Source: an uncultured Campylobacter sp. (GTDB lineage: Bacteria > Campylobacterota > Campylobacteria > Campylobacterales > Campylobacteraceae). Taken from it: a stretch of 64,000 nucleotides of DNA. The notes beneath the pieces are model-generated. The model did not search any database. It was not told the origin of the DNA and worked only from the letters and a program-made list of their open reading frames with translations. How positions within the stretch are numbered: position 1 is the stretch's first letter; each line of letters starts with the position of its first letter. The stretch is taken from NCBI RefSeq assembly GCF_937959485.1, contig NZ_CALGPY010000005.1:310001-374000 (forward strand). Reading direction: 5' to 3'. Positions 52,340-61,187 of the stretch are shown piece by piece. Both the position numbers and the translations under genes were made by a program.

Positions 52340-52865
52340 GATTTTTGATTTTTTGCATCAGCGCTTCGAAGCGCTCATCGCCTGCATACGCAGCAGCCGA
52401 GCTCTCGACGTAATTAAGCCCCATCTCGTAGTAGCCGTTTTCTATCAAATTTTCTAAAAATTCTATCATCTCGGTTTTGTCCGAAATGGCGATTTTGGAT
52501 GAAAAAATGATCGATTCGAAGGCGTCTTTAAAGCCTCTTTGGCCTACCGCGCGCATAAAATCGGCATAAGCTATAACAGCGATCTCGTCCTCGGCGCCAG
52601 GTTCGGAGGCTGCTTCGTTCGCGATCTTTTCGTTGATGGAGTTTAAAATTTTAAAAAGCTCCGCGGTTTGAGTTTTGGGGCTGAGGTTGTAAAAATCAAA
52701 GAGCATAAGCGCCTCTTCGCGGTCTGCCAGCGCGGTCTGGCAAAGCTCGAGCAAAAATAGAATTTCCTCCTCGCCGCTTTTTTCGTAGGCGAGTGAAAAA
52801 TACAGCTTCGCAAGCTCGAATTCTCCGCGCGAAAAGGCCTTTAACCCCAGTTTTTTATAGTTCAA
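52317..52865 (-). CDS. hypothetical helical (TPR-like) protein
   Basis: 182 residues of helices: YKKLGLKAFSRGEFELAKLY ... FSLAYEKSGEEEILFLLELC reads like a tetratricopeptide-type pair. It is placed between nfu and murE as the unnamed gene is in C. jejuni, and it overlaps both neighbours. Function unknown. Confidence 0.75.
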   Translation of the reverse strand: MNYKKLGLKAFSRGEFELAKLYFSLAYEKSGEEEILFLLELCQTALADREEALMLFDFYNLSPKTQTAELFKILNSINEKIANEAASEPGAEDEIAVIAYADFMRAVGQRGFKDAFESIIFSSKIAISDKTEMIEFLENLIENGYYEMGLNYVESSAAAYAGDERFEALMQKIKNHENTTRK

Positions 52866-53121
52866 ACTCTTCGCCTTCGGGGATGTTTACGACGCTAAGC
52901 TCCGGATGGATATCCATGCGAAGCTGGCGCTCGACGCCGTATTTTAGGGTCTGCGCACTTGCAGCGCAGCCGTGGCAATGCCCGGTAAGGCGGACATAGA
53001 CGATGCCGTCTTTTATGCCTAAAAGTTTCATATCGCCGCCGTCGTTTTGCAGCATCGGTCGGATTAGCTCCAAGCTGCCTTGTACCGGAGCTAGAAGCTC
53101 TTCGTCTGTAAATGGTATCAT
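52855..53121 (-). CDS. NifU-like (NFU domain) Fe-S scaffold protein
   Basis: 88 residues: VQGSLELIRPMLQNDGGDMK and the cluster-binding CHGCAAS. Delivers Fe-S clusters to apoproteins. First gene of a run nfu - small ORF - murE - panD, all overlapping or close. Confidence 0.92.
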   Translation of the reverse strand: MIPFTDEELLAPVQGSLELIRPMLQNDGGDMKLLGIKDGIVYVRLTGHCHGCAASAQTLKYGVERQLRMDIHPELSVVNIPEGEEFEL

Positions 53122-53852
53122 TAAAATTCCTTATTTTGATTTTGGCGCATTATATCCAAAAGCGATAAAAAAAGGCTTATCGCGGAGCGAAATTTAGATG
53201 AAAATTATATCAGGCCTATCGGGCACGACGGAATTTTAAAATACGGCTTCGGTCTGTCGGAATTAAATTTAGACGGCTAGAGCGGGGCAGTCACAGGCAC
53301 GATGAAGAGCACTTTGCAAGCAAGATGGGAGTCGAATACATCGCTGCGATTGTGGTCTAGGATTTAGCGATTTAAATTATTAAGGTGGATGCCACGTATT
53401 GAGAACAGATGAAATTTCATAAAATTTTTAGGTTTTGCAAAGCTTTTTATGCGGACTATAAATAAAATTTACACGCACTTTTTGCGTTTTAAATTCTAAC
53501 AAAACGGACTAAGACGCCTTTGGGTTAAACTATGATGCAGGATAAATTTTAGCGATATTGGAGAATGTGGGCTTAATGCTCGGTTGCGATCTTTACGTCG
53601 ATGCTAAGCCGAAATAAGAATTTAGTGGTGCGGACCTGAAATTTGGCGCGGCGGTTTCGTATGTCGCTCGGCACTCGCACTGAAAGTGTCATAAAAAAGC
53701 TCGGATTCCAGTATAGCGGTTTTCATTACAGCTAGGTAAAGAAAAGATCCGAGCGGCGTATGTTTGAAACAGCGATATTCTACATGGGTTAAATGCCGAT
53801 GAAAAGAGGAATTGCGCATAAATTCCAAGCGCCGCGGCTATCGCGCGTGCAA
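53122..53852. other. long intergenic, no gene recognised
   Basis: About 730 bases. The open frame at 53622-53828 (minus) has no ribosome site and no recognisable protein character. No repeats or RNA genes seen. Confidence 0.4.
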
Positions 53853-54413
53853 TCACGGCAAAATTTCTATCGGCGTGCCGATTTTTACGTGCTCGAAAAG
53901 CTCGTCCATATCGTCATTGACGAGCGCTATGCAGCCCTCCGTCCAGTCGCCGAACGCCGCGATACTCTGCCCTAGATAGCTAAATTTATTCGGTAGCCCG
54001 TGGATTTTGATATCGCCGCCTGCGCTCTTGCCGAGGGATTTTGCGTGTGCTACGTCGGCTTTGTTCGGATAGGAGATGCCTAAATTTAGATGATACGCCG
54101 AGTTTGGATTTTTGCCGTTTATGGTGTAGTTGCCCTCCGGGGTTTTGCCGTCGCCTTGAACCTCTTTGTGTCCTTCAGGCTCGCGTCCTAGGGCAATTTT
54201 GTAGCTTTTCGCGACGCCTTTTGAGGTTAAAATTTCAAGAATTCGTTTGGATTTATAGACGCGGATTTTAGAGATTTGTTCGCCGCCCAATGCCTGCTTT
54301 AGCGAAATTTCGGAGTTGATCGTTTCGATATTTTTATAGCTAAGATAATTGTCCAATGCCCATGCCAAGCCCGCAGCTACGATAATAAGCGGAAGTAAAA
54401 TTTTAAATTTCAT
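53853..54413 (-). CDS. L,D-transpeptidase (YkuD domain)
   Basis: 186 residues with an N-terminal membrane/signal helix (KFKILLPLIIVAAGLAWAL). The YkuD catalytic region is DIKIHGLPNKFSYLGQSIAA then FGDWTEGCIALVNDDMD, with the catalytic Cys in EGC and the conserved His in IHG. It makes or edits peptidoglycan cross-links, or attaches proteins. It starts six bases after the rplQ terminator hairpin and lacks a recognisable ribosome site. Confidence 0.9.
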   Translation of the reverse strand: MKFKILLPLIIVAAGLAWALDNYLSYKNIETINSEISLKQALGGEQISKIRVYKSKRILEILTSKGVAKSYKIALGREPEGHKEVQGDGKTPEGNYTINGKNPNSAYHLNLGISYPNKADVAHAKSLGKSAGGDIKIHGLPNKFSYLGQSIAAFGDWTEGCIALVNDDMDELFEHVKIGTPIEILP

Positions 54414-54418
54414 AGAAG

Positions 54419-54444
54419 AAATTTCGGGAGTGATCCCGAAATTT
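54419..54444 (-). terminator. terminator of the alpha operon
   Basis: Perfect 11-pair hairpin AAATTTCGGGA-tcac-TCCCGAAATTT (minus strand), beginning at the rplQ stop and followed by CTTCT. It also covers the region where a ribosome site for the L,D-transpeptidase gene would be. Confidence 0.75.
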
Positions 54445-54800
54445 TATTTGCTGATTAGCTCGATATAAGCCATCTCTGCGGCGTCGCCCTTGCGAAGGCG
54501 GGTTTTGATGATGCGAGTGTAGCCGCCGTTTACGCCTGCGTATTTTGGGGCAATCTCGGTGACCAGCTTATTTGTCGCAGCCTTATCCTGAAGCGCCGCA
54601 AAAACAAATCTATGCGCCTCGCTGTCGCCTTTTCGCGCGCGAGTGATTAGCTTCTCGGTATAGCTTCTTAGCTCTTTTGCTTTAGGAAGCGTAGTTTCGA
54701 TCTTGCCGCTAGTAACTAAAGCGATGGTTAAATTTTTAAGCAGGGCGGCACGGTGAGATGAAGTGCGCCCTAGCTTCCTATATCCGTGATTATGTCTCAT
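54444..54800 (-). CDS. rplQ: 50S ribosomal protein L17
   Basis: 118 residues: MRHNHGYRKLGRTSSHRAAL, then NLTIALVTSGKIETTLPKAK and the C-terminal GGYTRIIKTRLRKGDAAEMA. Last gene of the alpha operon, one base after rpoA. Confidence 0.97.
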   Translation of the reverse strand: MRHNHGYRKLGRTSSHRAALLKNLTIALVTSGKIETTLPKAKELRSYTEKLITRARKGDSEAHRFVFAALQDKAATNKLVTEIAPKYAGVNGGYTRIIKTRLRKGDAAEMAYIELISK

Positions 54801-55826
54801 TTATTGTCCTTCATTCTTTTGTCTTTGAGCCTTCAGCTCGTCAAGCTTGCGTTTTAGCTGCTCTTTTTTATCGCCGAGCTCTTGGTTGCCGATAGGATAA
54901 CCGATCTCCTCCATTACGGCTTTGATCTCCTCAAGCGATTTTTTGCCTAAATTTTTAAGGTCTTTAAGCTCGCTCTCCTCCATGATCGCAAGTTCGCCGA
55001 TAAATCTAATATCCGCGCGATCCAGGCAGTTAAAGCTTCGTGCACTTAAGCTTAGATTGCTAACGCTCTCAAAAAGCTTTGCAAATTCGGAATTTGCGGG
55101 AATCGCTCTACCGAAAGTATCCGCAGCACTGATATTTACGATACCTTTGAAAACCGCTAGCTGCTGATACATCGCCTCAAGCGCGTTTTTAAACGCATCT
55201 ATCGCGCTGATCTGACCGTCGGTAGTGATCGTAAAGACTACCTTTTCGTAGTCGGGATTGTCCTCTACAAATACGTTTTCGATGTCGTAAACAGCCTTAG
55301 TTACCGGGGTAAAAAACGCATCCAACGCGATGAAATCAGCGTCTAAATTTTCTCTGATCTCTTCGCTTGGGACGTAGCCGATACCCCTTTCGATGATAAG
55401 CGTAAATTTAAGATCGGCATCCTCGTTTATCGTAGCCAGATAAGCGCTTGGATTTACGATCTCTACGGCGTCGTTATTTAGATCGCTGCCGTAAATTTCT
55501 TTAGGCCCTTTAAAGCTGTATTCTACGACCTCGCGTAGGGAATCGCCCTTGATTTTAAATCTTAAGCCCTTTAAATTTATGATAAAAGCCGCCATATCCT
55601 CGAGCATACCGCGCATGCTGTCGAATTCGTGGCTTACGCCTTCGATTTTAACCGCGGTCGGCGCGAAACCGACCGTGCTCGTATAAAGTAACCTTCGTAA
55701 AGGATGAGCTAGAGTGACGGCATATCCCGTTTCAAAGGGATATGCTATGATTTTAGCAACATTTTCGCTGACATTCTCAACCTTTATTTCAGTTGGCATA
55801 TGAGCTGATGTTGTGATTTTTCTCAT
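54801..55826 (-). CDS. rpoA: RNA polymerase subunit alpha
   Basis: 341 residues. N-terminal dimerisation domain (FETGYAVTLAHPLRRLLYTS, VGFAPTAVKIEGVSHEFDSM), linker, and C-terminal domain that contacts promoters and activators (NCLDRADIRFIGELAIMEES, LKNLGKKSLEEIKAVMEEI). A basic tail rich in Lys/Glu follows. Confidence 0.98.
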   Translation of the reverse strand: MRKITTSAHMPTEIKVENVSENVAKIIAYPFETGYAVTLAHPLRRLLYTSTVGFAPTAVKIEGVSHEFDSMRGMLEDMAAFIINLKGLRFKIKGDSLREVVEYSFKGPKEIYGSDLNNDAVEIVNPSAYLATINEDADLKFTLIIERGIGYVPSEEIRENLDADFIALDAFFTPVTKAVYDIENVFVEDNPDYEKVVFTITTDGQISAIDAFKNALEAMYQQLAVFKGIVNISAADTFGRAIPANSEFAKLFESVSNLSLSARSFNCLDRADIRFIGELAIMEESELKDLKNLGKKSLEEIKAVMEEIGYPIGNQELGDKKEQLKRKLDELKAQRQKNEGQ

Positions 55827-55837
55827 ATTAGCACCTA

Positions 55838-56464
55838 CTATTTCGAGTAAAGCTCTACGATAAATCTTTCCTCTACAGGAATAACAACTTCTTCTCTCTC
55901 CGGAACTCTAGAAAAAATTCCGTATCTTTTCTCTTTTTCTACGTCGACCCACGCTACGATGCCGGTTTGTGCAGTAAGATCCAGCGCTCTTGCAATTTGC
56001 GGGTTATTTTTGCTCTTTTCAATCACTTCGATCTTTTGTCCTGCGCGAACGCTGTATGAAGGGATATCGACGCGCTTGCCGTCTACCAAGATATGTCCGT
56101 GCGTAACGAGCTGGCGCGCGAAGCGTCTAGTCGTAGCAAAGCCCATGCGGTAAACGACGTTATCTAGCCTCTGCTCTAAAAGCTGAACCAAGATCGCTCC
56201 GGTATTACCCTCTCTGCGAGCCGCTTCGGCAAATAGCCTACGGAACTGCTTCTCGCTTACGCCGTACATAAATTTAGCCTTTTGTTTCTCGCGAAGCTGT
56301 GAGCCGTATTCGCTTAGTTTAGCGCGTCTTTGTCCATGCTGACCCGGAGCGTAAGGGCGTTTTAAAAGTGCGCTCTTGCCCGCAAGTCTTCTCTCGCCTT
56401 TCATAAATAGATCGACGCCGAGCCTTCTTTCTAATTTTTCAACCGGTCCTGTATATCTAGCCAT
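55838..56464 (-). CDS. rpsD: 30S ribosomal protein S4
   Basis: 208 residues, non-zinc form: MARYTGPVEKLERRLGVDLF at the start, S4 RNA-binding domain with RLDNVVYRMGFATTRRFARQ and LVTHGHILVDGKRVDIPSY. S4 represses the alpha operon in E. coli. Confidence 0.98.
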   Translation of the reverse strand: MARYTGPVEKLERRLGVDLFMKGERRLAGKSALLKRPYAPGQHGQRRAKLSEYGSQLREKQKAKFMYGVSEKQFRRLFAEAARREGNTGAILVQLLEQRLDNVVYRMGFATTRRFARQLVTHGHILVDGKRVDIPSYSVRAGQKIEVIEKSKNNPQIARALDLTAQTGIVAWVDVEKEKRYGIFSRVPEREEVVIPVEERFIVELYSK

Positions 56465-56482
56465 AAATTTCTCCTTTTATAA

Positions 56483-56875
56483 TTACACGCGACGTCGTTT
56501 AGGCGGTCTGCAACCGTTGTGCGCAAGAGGAGTGATATCTTTTAAATATGTAACTTTAATCCCTTCTACGCTACCTACGCTTTTAACGGCGGTCTCGCGT
56601 CCGCTTCCCGGACCCTGAACCTTGACGCCTACCTCTTTAATGCCGTGCTCTTTGGCTTTGTTTAACGCGTCCTCGACGGCTTGCTGCGCCGCATAAGGGG
56701 TGGATTTTTTGCTGCCTTTAAAATTTAAAGCGCCCGCACTGCTCCACGCGATCGCGTTGCCCATCTCGTCCGTTACGGTAATCATAGTGTTGTTAAACGT
56801 AGCGGAGATGTAAACTATGCCTTTGGCGATATTTTTTCTGACGGTTTTTTTCTTAACTACTTTTTTTTGTGCCAT
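56483..56875 (-). CDS. rpsK: 30S ribosomal protein S11
   Basis: 130 residues: GIVYISATFNNTMITVTDEM, then GSKKSTPYAAQQAVEDALNK and the Arg-rich end GCRPPKRRRV. Confidence 0.98.
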   Translation of the reverse strand: MAQKKVVKKKTVRKNIAKGIVYISATFNNTMITVTDEMGNAIAWSSAGALNFKGSKKSTPYAAQQAVEDALNKAKEHGIKEVGVKVQGPGSGRETAVKSVGSVEGIKVTYLKDITPLAHNGCRPPKRRRV

Positions 56876-56885
56876 ATCTCAATCC

Positions 56886-57254
56886 TTATTTAGCTGCCGC
56901 GCCGACGGTTTTGCGTTTGCCTTTTCTGGTTCTAGCGTTCGTTTTTGTTTTTTGACCGCGAACAGGAAGGCCCTTTCTGTGTCTTAAGCCGCGATAGCCG
57001 CCCAAGTCCATAAGCGCTTTTATATCCATAGCCACTTGTTTGCGAAGATCGCCTTCGACCATATAGTGTTCTTGGATCTCTTTTCTGATAGCGGCGGCTT
57101 CATCTTCGCTCAGATCGGCGACTCTTTTATCGTAAGAAATTCCTGCCGCATCGAGAATTTTTCTCGACGTAAATAAACCTATACCGTAGATATAAGTTAG
57201 TCCGTATTCAATCCTTTTTTTCTTTGGTAGATCTACACCTGCGATACGAGCCAT
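56886..57254 (-). CDS. rpsM: 30S ribosomal protein S13
   Basis: 122 residues: MARIAGVDLPKKKRIEYGLT, then GLRHRKGLPVRGQKTKTNAR and a basic tail. AAGGATAAGTT precedes the ATG, overlapping the rpmJ stop. Confidence 0.98.
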   Translation of the reverse strand: MARIAGVDLPKKKRIEYGLTYIYGIGLFTSRKILDAAGISYDKRVADLSEDEAAAIRKEIQEHYMVEGDLRKQVAMDIKALMDLGGYRGLRHRKGLPVRGQKTKTNARTRKGKRKTVGAAAK

Positions 57255-57257
57255 AAC

Positions 57258-57371
57258 TTATCCTTGTCTTTGTTTATGTTTTGGATTTTCACAAATAACG
57301 TGAACAACACCTTTGCGCTTGACAATTTTACATTTGTCGCACATTTTCTTAACGGATGGACGAACTTTCAT
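57258..57371 (-). CDS. rpmJ: 50S ribosomal protein L36
   Basis: 37 residues: MKVRPSVKKMCDKCKIVKRK, then GVVHVICENPKHKQRQG. The CxxC, third Cys and His form the zinc site of the C+ type. GGAGAGTGGA precedes the ATG. Too short for routine ORF calls, but unmistakable. Confidence 0.97.
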   Translation of the reverse strand: MKVRPSVKKMCDKCKIVKRKGVVHVICENPKHKQRQG

Positions 57372-57457
57372 TCCACTCTCCTAAAATTTTCTCCACTTTA
57401 AATGCAAACTGCACCTAGGTTTAATGAAATTTCAAAAGCGAAAGTATCAAACCAACT

Positions 57458-57486
57458 GTTTTCAAAATAGTGGGGATTTTGAAAAC
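57458..57486 (-). promoter_or_regulatory. hairpin between infA and rpmJ
   Basis: Perfect 11-pair inverted repeat GTTTTCAAAAT-(7)-ATTTTGAAAAC in the 172-base gap that separates infA from the rest of the alpha operon. On the transcribed (minus) strand it is not followed by a T-run, so attenuation, processing or a leader-binding site is as likely as termination. Confidence 0.6.
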
Positions 57487-57543
57487 ACTTCTTCCTACAG
57501 TTTAGTCGCAAAATTGCGAGTATATCTAAATTTAACTTTATCC

Positions 57544-57762
57544 TTACTTATAGCGGTAGGTGATCCTGCCTTTATCGAGGCTGTAAGGGGTCAACTCAAC
57601 TTTTACGCGATCGCCGGGCATTATCTTGATGTAGTGCATTCGCATCTTGCCCGCGATATGACATAAAATCACGTGTTTGTTGTCTAGCTCAACCTTAAAA
57701 GTCGCGTTCGGTAGCGCTTCTATGACGTTGCCGTCGATCTCTATGACGTCGTCTTTTGCCAC
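57544..57762 (-). CDS. infA: translation initiation factor IF-1
   Basis: 72 residues: MAKDDVIEIDGNVIEALPNA, then GKMRMHYIKIMPGDRVKVEL, the complete S1-like OB fold. Starts with GTG behind AAAGGAGAA. First gene of the detached alpha operon. Confidence 0.97.
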   Translation of the reverse strand: MAKDDVIEIDGNVIEALPNATFKVELDNKHVILCHIAGKMRMHYIKIMPGDRVKVELTPYSLDKGRITYRYK

Positions 57763-57795
57763 AAATTCTCCTTTCTTTTAAATTTAAAAAGGGCG

Positions 57796-57801
57796 ATTAT
57801 A
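57796..57801 (-). promoter_or_regulatory. -10 box of the infA-alpha operon
   Basis: Minus-strand TTTTATATAATCG contains TATAAT 34 bases before the infA GTG; no clear -35. Confidence 0.55.
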
Positions 57802-57920
57802 TAAAATTTAAAATTTTAAACAGCTTAAAAGAAATTTAAAATAAGCAAAATTTCAGATTTATTTCGCTACGCGCGCACCGTTTTTGTTAAAGCGAGGCGG
57901 CGCTCTTTTTAAAATTTTAG

Positions 57921-57926
57921 TATAAT
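57921..57926 (+). promoter_or_regulatory. -10 box of the YpfJ-like gene
   Basis: TATAAT in TTTTAGTATAATGG, 27 bases before the ATG, with AAAGGAAAAAC as ribosome site. Confidence 0.55.
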
Positions 57927-57952
57927 GGCTCAAAAAATTTTAAAGGAAAAAC

Positions 57953-58825
57953 ATGAAATGGCAAGACGGCAGACGAAGCTCAAACGTGGAGGATGACCGC
58001 GCAAGCAGGATGCGCACGAGCTCCGGCTCGCTTGGGATGCTGATTCCGATCATCAGGTTTTTGCTCGGCTCAAAGATCGGGCGCATAGTGCTCGTAATCG
58101 GCGTGGTGGCGTATTTTATGGGCTACAACCCTTTGGCGCTTTTAGACGGAGGCGCTAGCACGCAGAGAGAGCCGACCGATAGCCCGCAGGAGAAAGAAAA
58201 GCTCGCCTTTGTCTCGGCAGTGCTAGCTCAAACCGAGGACGTTTGGGGCGAGATATTTAAAAGTGCGGGCGCGCGCTACGAGGAGCCCGGCTTGCGGCTT
58301 TTCCGCGATCAGATCGCAAGCGGCTGCGGCTTTGCAAGCGCGCAGACTGGACCTTTTTATTGTCCGAGAGACCATAAAATTTATCTCGATCTTGGCTTTT
58401 TCGACGAGCTTGCGAACAAATACAAAGCAGGCGGCGACTTCGCGCAGGCCTACGTCATCGCGCACGAAGTAGGGCATCACGTTCAAAATTTAGTCGGCAC
58501 GCTAGAGCAGATCAATGCTCTAAAAAGGCGCGCTCGCAGCGAAGCCGAGCAAAACGCGCTTCAGGTCAAAGTCGAGCTGCAGGCAGACTGCTACGCGGGG
58601 GTCTGGGCGCACTATCTCGCAAAAGCTGGGCGCGTGCTGGAGGCGGGCGATATCGACGAGGCGCTAAATGCCGCCAGCGCGATCGGCGACGATACGCTGC
58701 AGCGCAAATTTAGCGGTCGCGTCGTGCCCGATTCTTTCACGCACGGCACCTCGGCACAGCGCAAAGAGTGGTTTAAAAAAGGCCTAGCGGGCGGAAACCT
58801 AAAAGCTTGCTCGTTCGAGCCGTAA
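57953..58825 (+). CDS. YpfJ-family putative zinc metallopeptidase
   Basis: 290 residues. MKWQDGRRSSNVEDDRA at the N terminus is characteristic, followed by one membrane helix (about 42-60). The zinc motif is YVIAHEVGHHVQNLVGT, then ELQADCYAGVWAH supplies the third ligand region. Family members are exported or membrane-anchored and of unproven activity. Divergent from infA. Confidence 0.92.
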   Translation: MKWQDGRRSSNVEDDRASRMRTSSGSLGMLIPIIRFLLGSKIGRIVLVIGVVAYFMGYNPLALLDGGASTQREPTDSPQEKEKLAFVSAVLAQTEDVWGEIFKSAGARYEEPGLRLFRDQIASGCGFASAQTGPFYCPRDHKIYLDLGFFDELANKYKAGGDFAQAYVIAHEVGHHVQNLVGTLEQINALKRRARSEAEQNALQVKVELQADCYAGVWAHYLAKAGRVLEAGDIDEALNAASAIGDDTLQRKFSGRVVPDSFTHGTSAQRKEWFKKGLAGGNLKACSFEP

Positions 58826-59087
58826 AATGCATACTCCAAGTCCATAAATTCTGCCATCTAAAATCGCCGTCTCGCGTTTGAGCCGTGAGGCGCAGGCTAG
58901 ATCAAAGGCGGCTTAAATTTTAAAATTTAACGCCGAGCTTGGAGGCGAAATTTTAAAATTTTAATGATCGGCGATTAAAAAGTTCGAACGGCGCGCTCGG
59001 CTAGCACGACGACGGCTTGTTTGAGCGCAGGATTGACTACGGCATTAAGAAACCAAAATAGATACGTTAAAATTTATGGAGGCAAAA

Positions 59088-59517
59088 ATGAATAAAATAA
59101 CCTGCATCTGCCTAGGCGTGCGAAGCATGCAAAGGGCGCTGAAATTTTATCGCGACGGACTAGGTTACGAGACGGATTGTAAAGACGACAACCCGCTGGT
59201 ATACTTTTTTTAATACGCCTGGGACTAAATTTGAGCTCTACCCGCTAGACGCGCTGGCTCGAGATACCAGCGAAAACGATCCGCCGAGAGGAAGCGGATT
59301 TGCTGGCATCACGCTAGCATACAACGTAAAAAACAAAGAGGACGTAGCTAGCGTAATAGAGCTAGTAAAAGAGGCGGGCGGAACCATCGTCAAGGAGCCC
59401 CAAGATGCGTTTTGGGGCGGATATCACGCGTATTTTGCCGATCCGGACGGATACTACTGGGAGGTGGTTTGGGGGCTCGGTTTTAAATTTGACGAGGATG
59501 GGCTGCTCAAATTTTAG
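59088..59517 (+). pseudogene. VOC (glyoxalase/bleomycin resistance) family gene with a frameshift in a T7 run
   Basis: The start codon has GGAGGCAA upstream and the frame runs CICLGVRSMQRALKFYRDGL then DDNPLVYFF to a stop. Removing one T from the seven-T run at 59205-59211 restores a single frame that continues NTPGTKFELYPLDALARD ... AYFADPDGYYWEVVWG to 59517, a complete ~142-residue VOC protein. Both metal-site ends (the start strand and the DPDGYYWEV strand) are intact. So this is a very recent mutation, a slippage switch or a sequencing error. Confidence 0.8.
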
Positions 59518-59801
59518 ATCAAAATTTCTGCGGCTAAGGCTTGTTCAGCAGGGACGAAGTCTTTGGCCGAAGCGCGTAAAATTTAAAATCAAAATTTTAT
59601 TGTAAATCATCGAGTGGGGCTTTTGCGGCTCGTATAATTTGCGGCGCCGTTTTTTTCGCGCTTTTCTCTAAACATCGAGCGAAATTTTACTCTCCGATAT
59701 TATCCGCGGCGTAGATTTTGTGTGAGGCTAAAATTTACTCGCACCCCTGTCGCGCTGTTTTACTCGCGCTCGCAGTACCGCTTTACTCGTATCGTGCGCC
59801 A

Positions 59802-60329
59802 CTACACAAAGCAAGAAAGCGGATATTTAGCGGCGCTTTTATCCGTGAGCGCGGCAAGGAATAGGGCGATAAACTCCTCGAAGCTTTGCGCGATGACCAG
59901 GGCATCCTCATAGATCGGTTCTGCGCCGAATACGATCTTGCCCGCGTCTGCGCCCTGCGTGAGAATGCCTGCGAAGCAGCGTTCGCCTCTGACTGAAAAC
60001 AAAAACGGCAAGCACCCACTCCAAAACGCGCTCACGGCGGCTCTTTCCGCATCGTTAGCCGCGCACTCCAGGCTATCTTTTTCAAAATCTTCGTAGCAAA
60101 ATTCCGCTTCGTCCGCGTTTGGCGACGCATAATCTCTAGCGGATACGAACCAAACGGCGTCCGCAGCGTTGCTCAAAATTTCAAAAGAGCAAACAAAGTG
60201 GTAAAAATCTTCGCTTAAATTTTTAAATCTGCCGCCTAAAAATTCGCTTTGCGGCGGGCAAATTTCATTTCTGCGCCGTATCTGCCAGCCGTTTTGCGCC
60301 AGCGCGTCTATAAGTTCGTCAAAAACCAT
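59802..60329 (-). CDS. SUKH/SMI1-KNR4-like protein
   Basis: 175 residues. Asp/Glu-rich two-layer pattern with YHFVCSFEILSNAADAVWF, SGCLPFLFSVRGERCFAGI and the C-terminal IAQSFEEFIALFLAALTDK, as in SUKH immunity proteins. No toxin gene is next to it. It may neutralise an incoming contact-dependent or polymorphic toxin (inference). Confidence 0.6.
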   Translation of the reverse strand: MVFDELIDALAQNGWQIRRRNEICPPQSEFLGGRFKNLSEDFYHFVCSFEILSNAADAVWFVSARDYASPNADEAEFCYEDFEKDSLECAANDAERAAVSAFWSGCLPFLFSVRGERCFAGILTQGADAGKIVFGAEPIYEDALVIAQSFEEFIALFLAALTDKSAAKYPLSCFV

Positions 60330-60462
60330 CTCGCCTCCCGTAATTTGGCGCCGATTATAGCATTTTGCTCGGCGCAGCGGTTAAATGCGGCTAAATTTAT
60401 AAAATTTTGCCTGCCCGCCGCGCATAAAAAGAGAAATTTTATGCGAAATTTTATAAATTCTG

Positions 60463-61008
60463 CTAAAAATAAAATAACGTTTCCAAATCGCCACTAAATT
60501 TGGGCTCGGCAGAAGGCGTAAGCCGCAGATGAAAAACGGGCGTATCGCTTAAGATGGACGTATCGCCGAGGGGAGCGGGCGCGCCGCTAAAATTTGCGCC
60601 TCGGTATCCGCCAAGAATTTCCAAGCGGTACCGACCGCGCTTTAGCTTAAAGCTTAAGCTGTTTTGCTCGCTAATGCGGCTCATATCTTTAAAATAGCCG
60701 ATGCCGACGATCCTTAGCGTGCCCGAGGAGTGAAAAATCCAGCCGCGAGAGATGATTTTCGCTTCGTTTTGTGCGAATATCTCCTCGCTCGCCTCGCCCA
60801 CGGTAACCGCAAAATCGTAATAATCGCTGCGGACGCCCGATATCGGCACTGCGATACCCTCTTCTGTAACCGCGCCCCCGTGCTCGGTCTGCGTAAAATA
60901 GGCAAGAACATCCCCGTTCGCAAGCCCGTGCTCATCCAGATAGCGTGCTAGCAGCGCGGGCTCGTACACCACGAAACCGCCCAGCTCAGAGAAAATTTGC
61001 CTTTTCAT
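60463..61008 (-). CDS. hypothetical protein, immunity-like context
   Basis: About 181 residues from the ATG at 61008 (AAAGAAAGGCGCG upstream). KRQIFSELGGFVVYEPALLA, VLAYFTQTEHGGAVTEEGI and GWIFHSSGTLRIVGIGYFKD are the clearest segments. No family is recognised with confidence. It lies between a SUKH-like and an LRR gene on the same strand. Confidence 0.55.
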   Translation of the reverse strand: MKRQIFSELGGFVVYEPALLARYLDEHGLANGDVLAYFTQTEHGGAVTEEGIAVPISGVRSDYYDFAVTVGEASEEIFAQNEAKIISRGWIFHSSGTLRIVGIGYFKDMSRISEQNSLSFKLKRGRYRLEILGGYRGANFSGAPAPLGDTSILSDTPVFHLRLTPSAEPKFSGDLETLFYF

Positions 61009-61187
61009 TCGCGCCTTTCTTTGATCGCCGCGCACGTCGTGCGCAGAAATTTTACGCTCATTTGTCCTCTTTGTATTTGTTTTGCAACGCGGACGGAATT
61101 TTATCACCGTGCTTGCATCAAGGATAAAATTTCATCCCTGCGATCGCGCCGCAAATAAAATTTAAACCCCCATTTCGCGCTCAAATT

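Noticed and set aside
53622..53828. 68-residue minus-strand frame
   Set aside because: No ribosome site or recognisable features, in a long non-coding gap.
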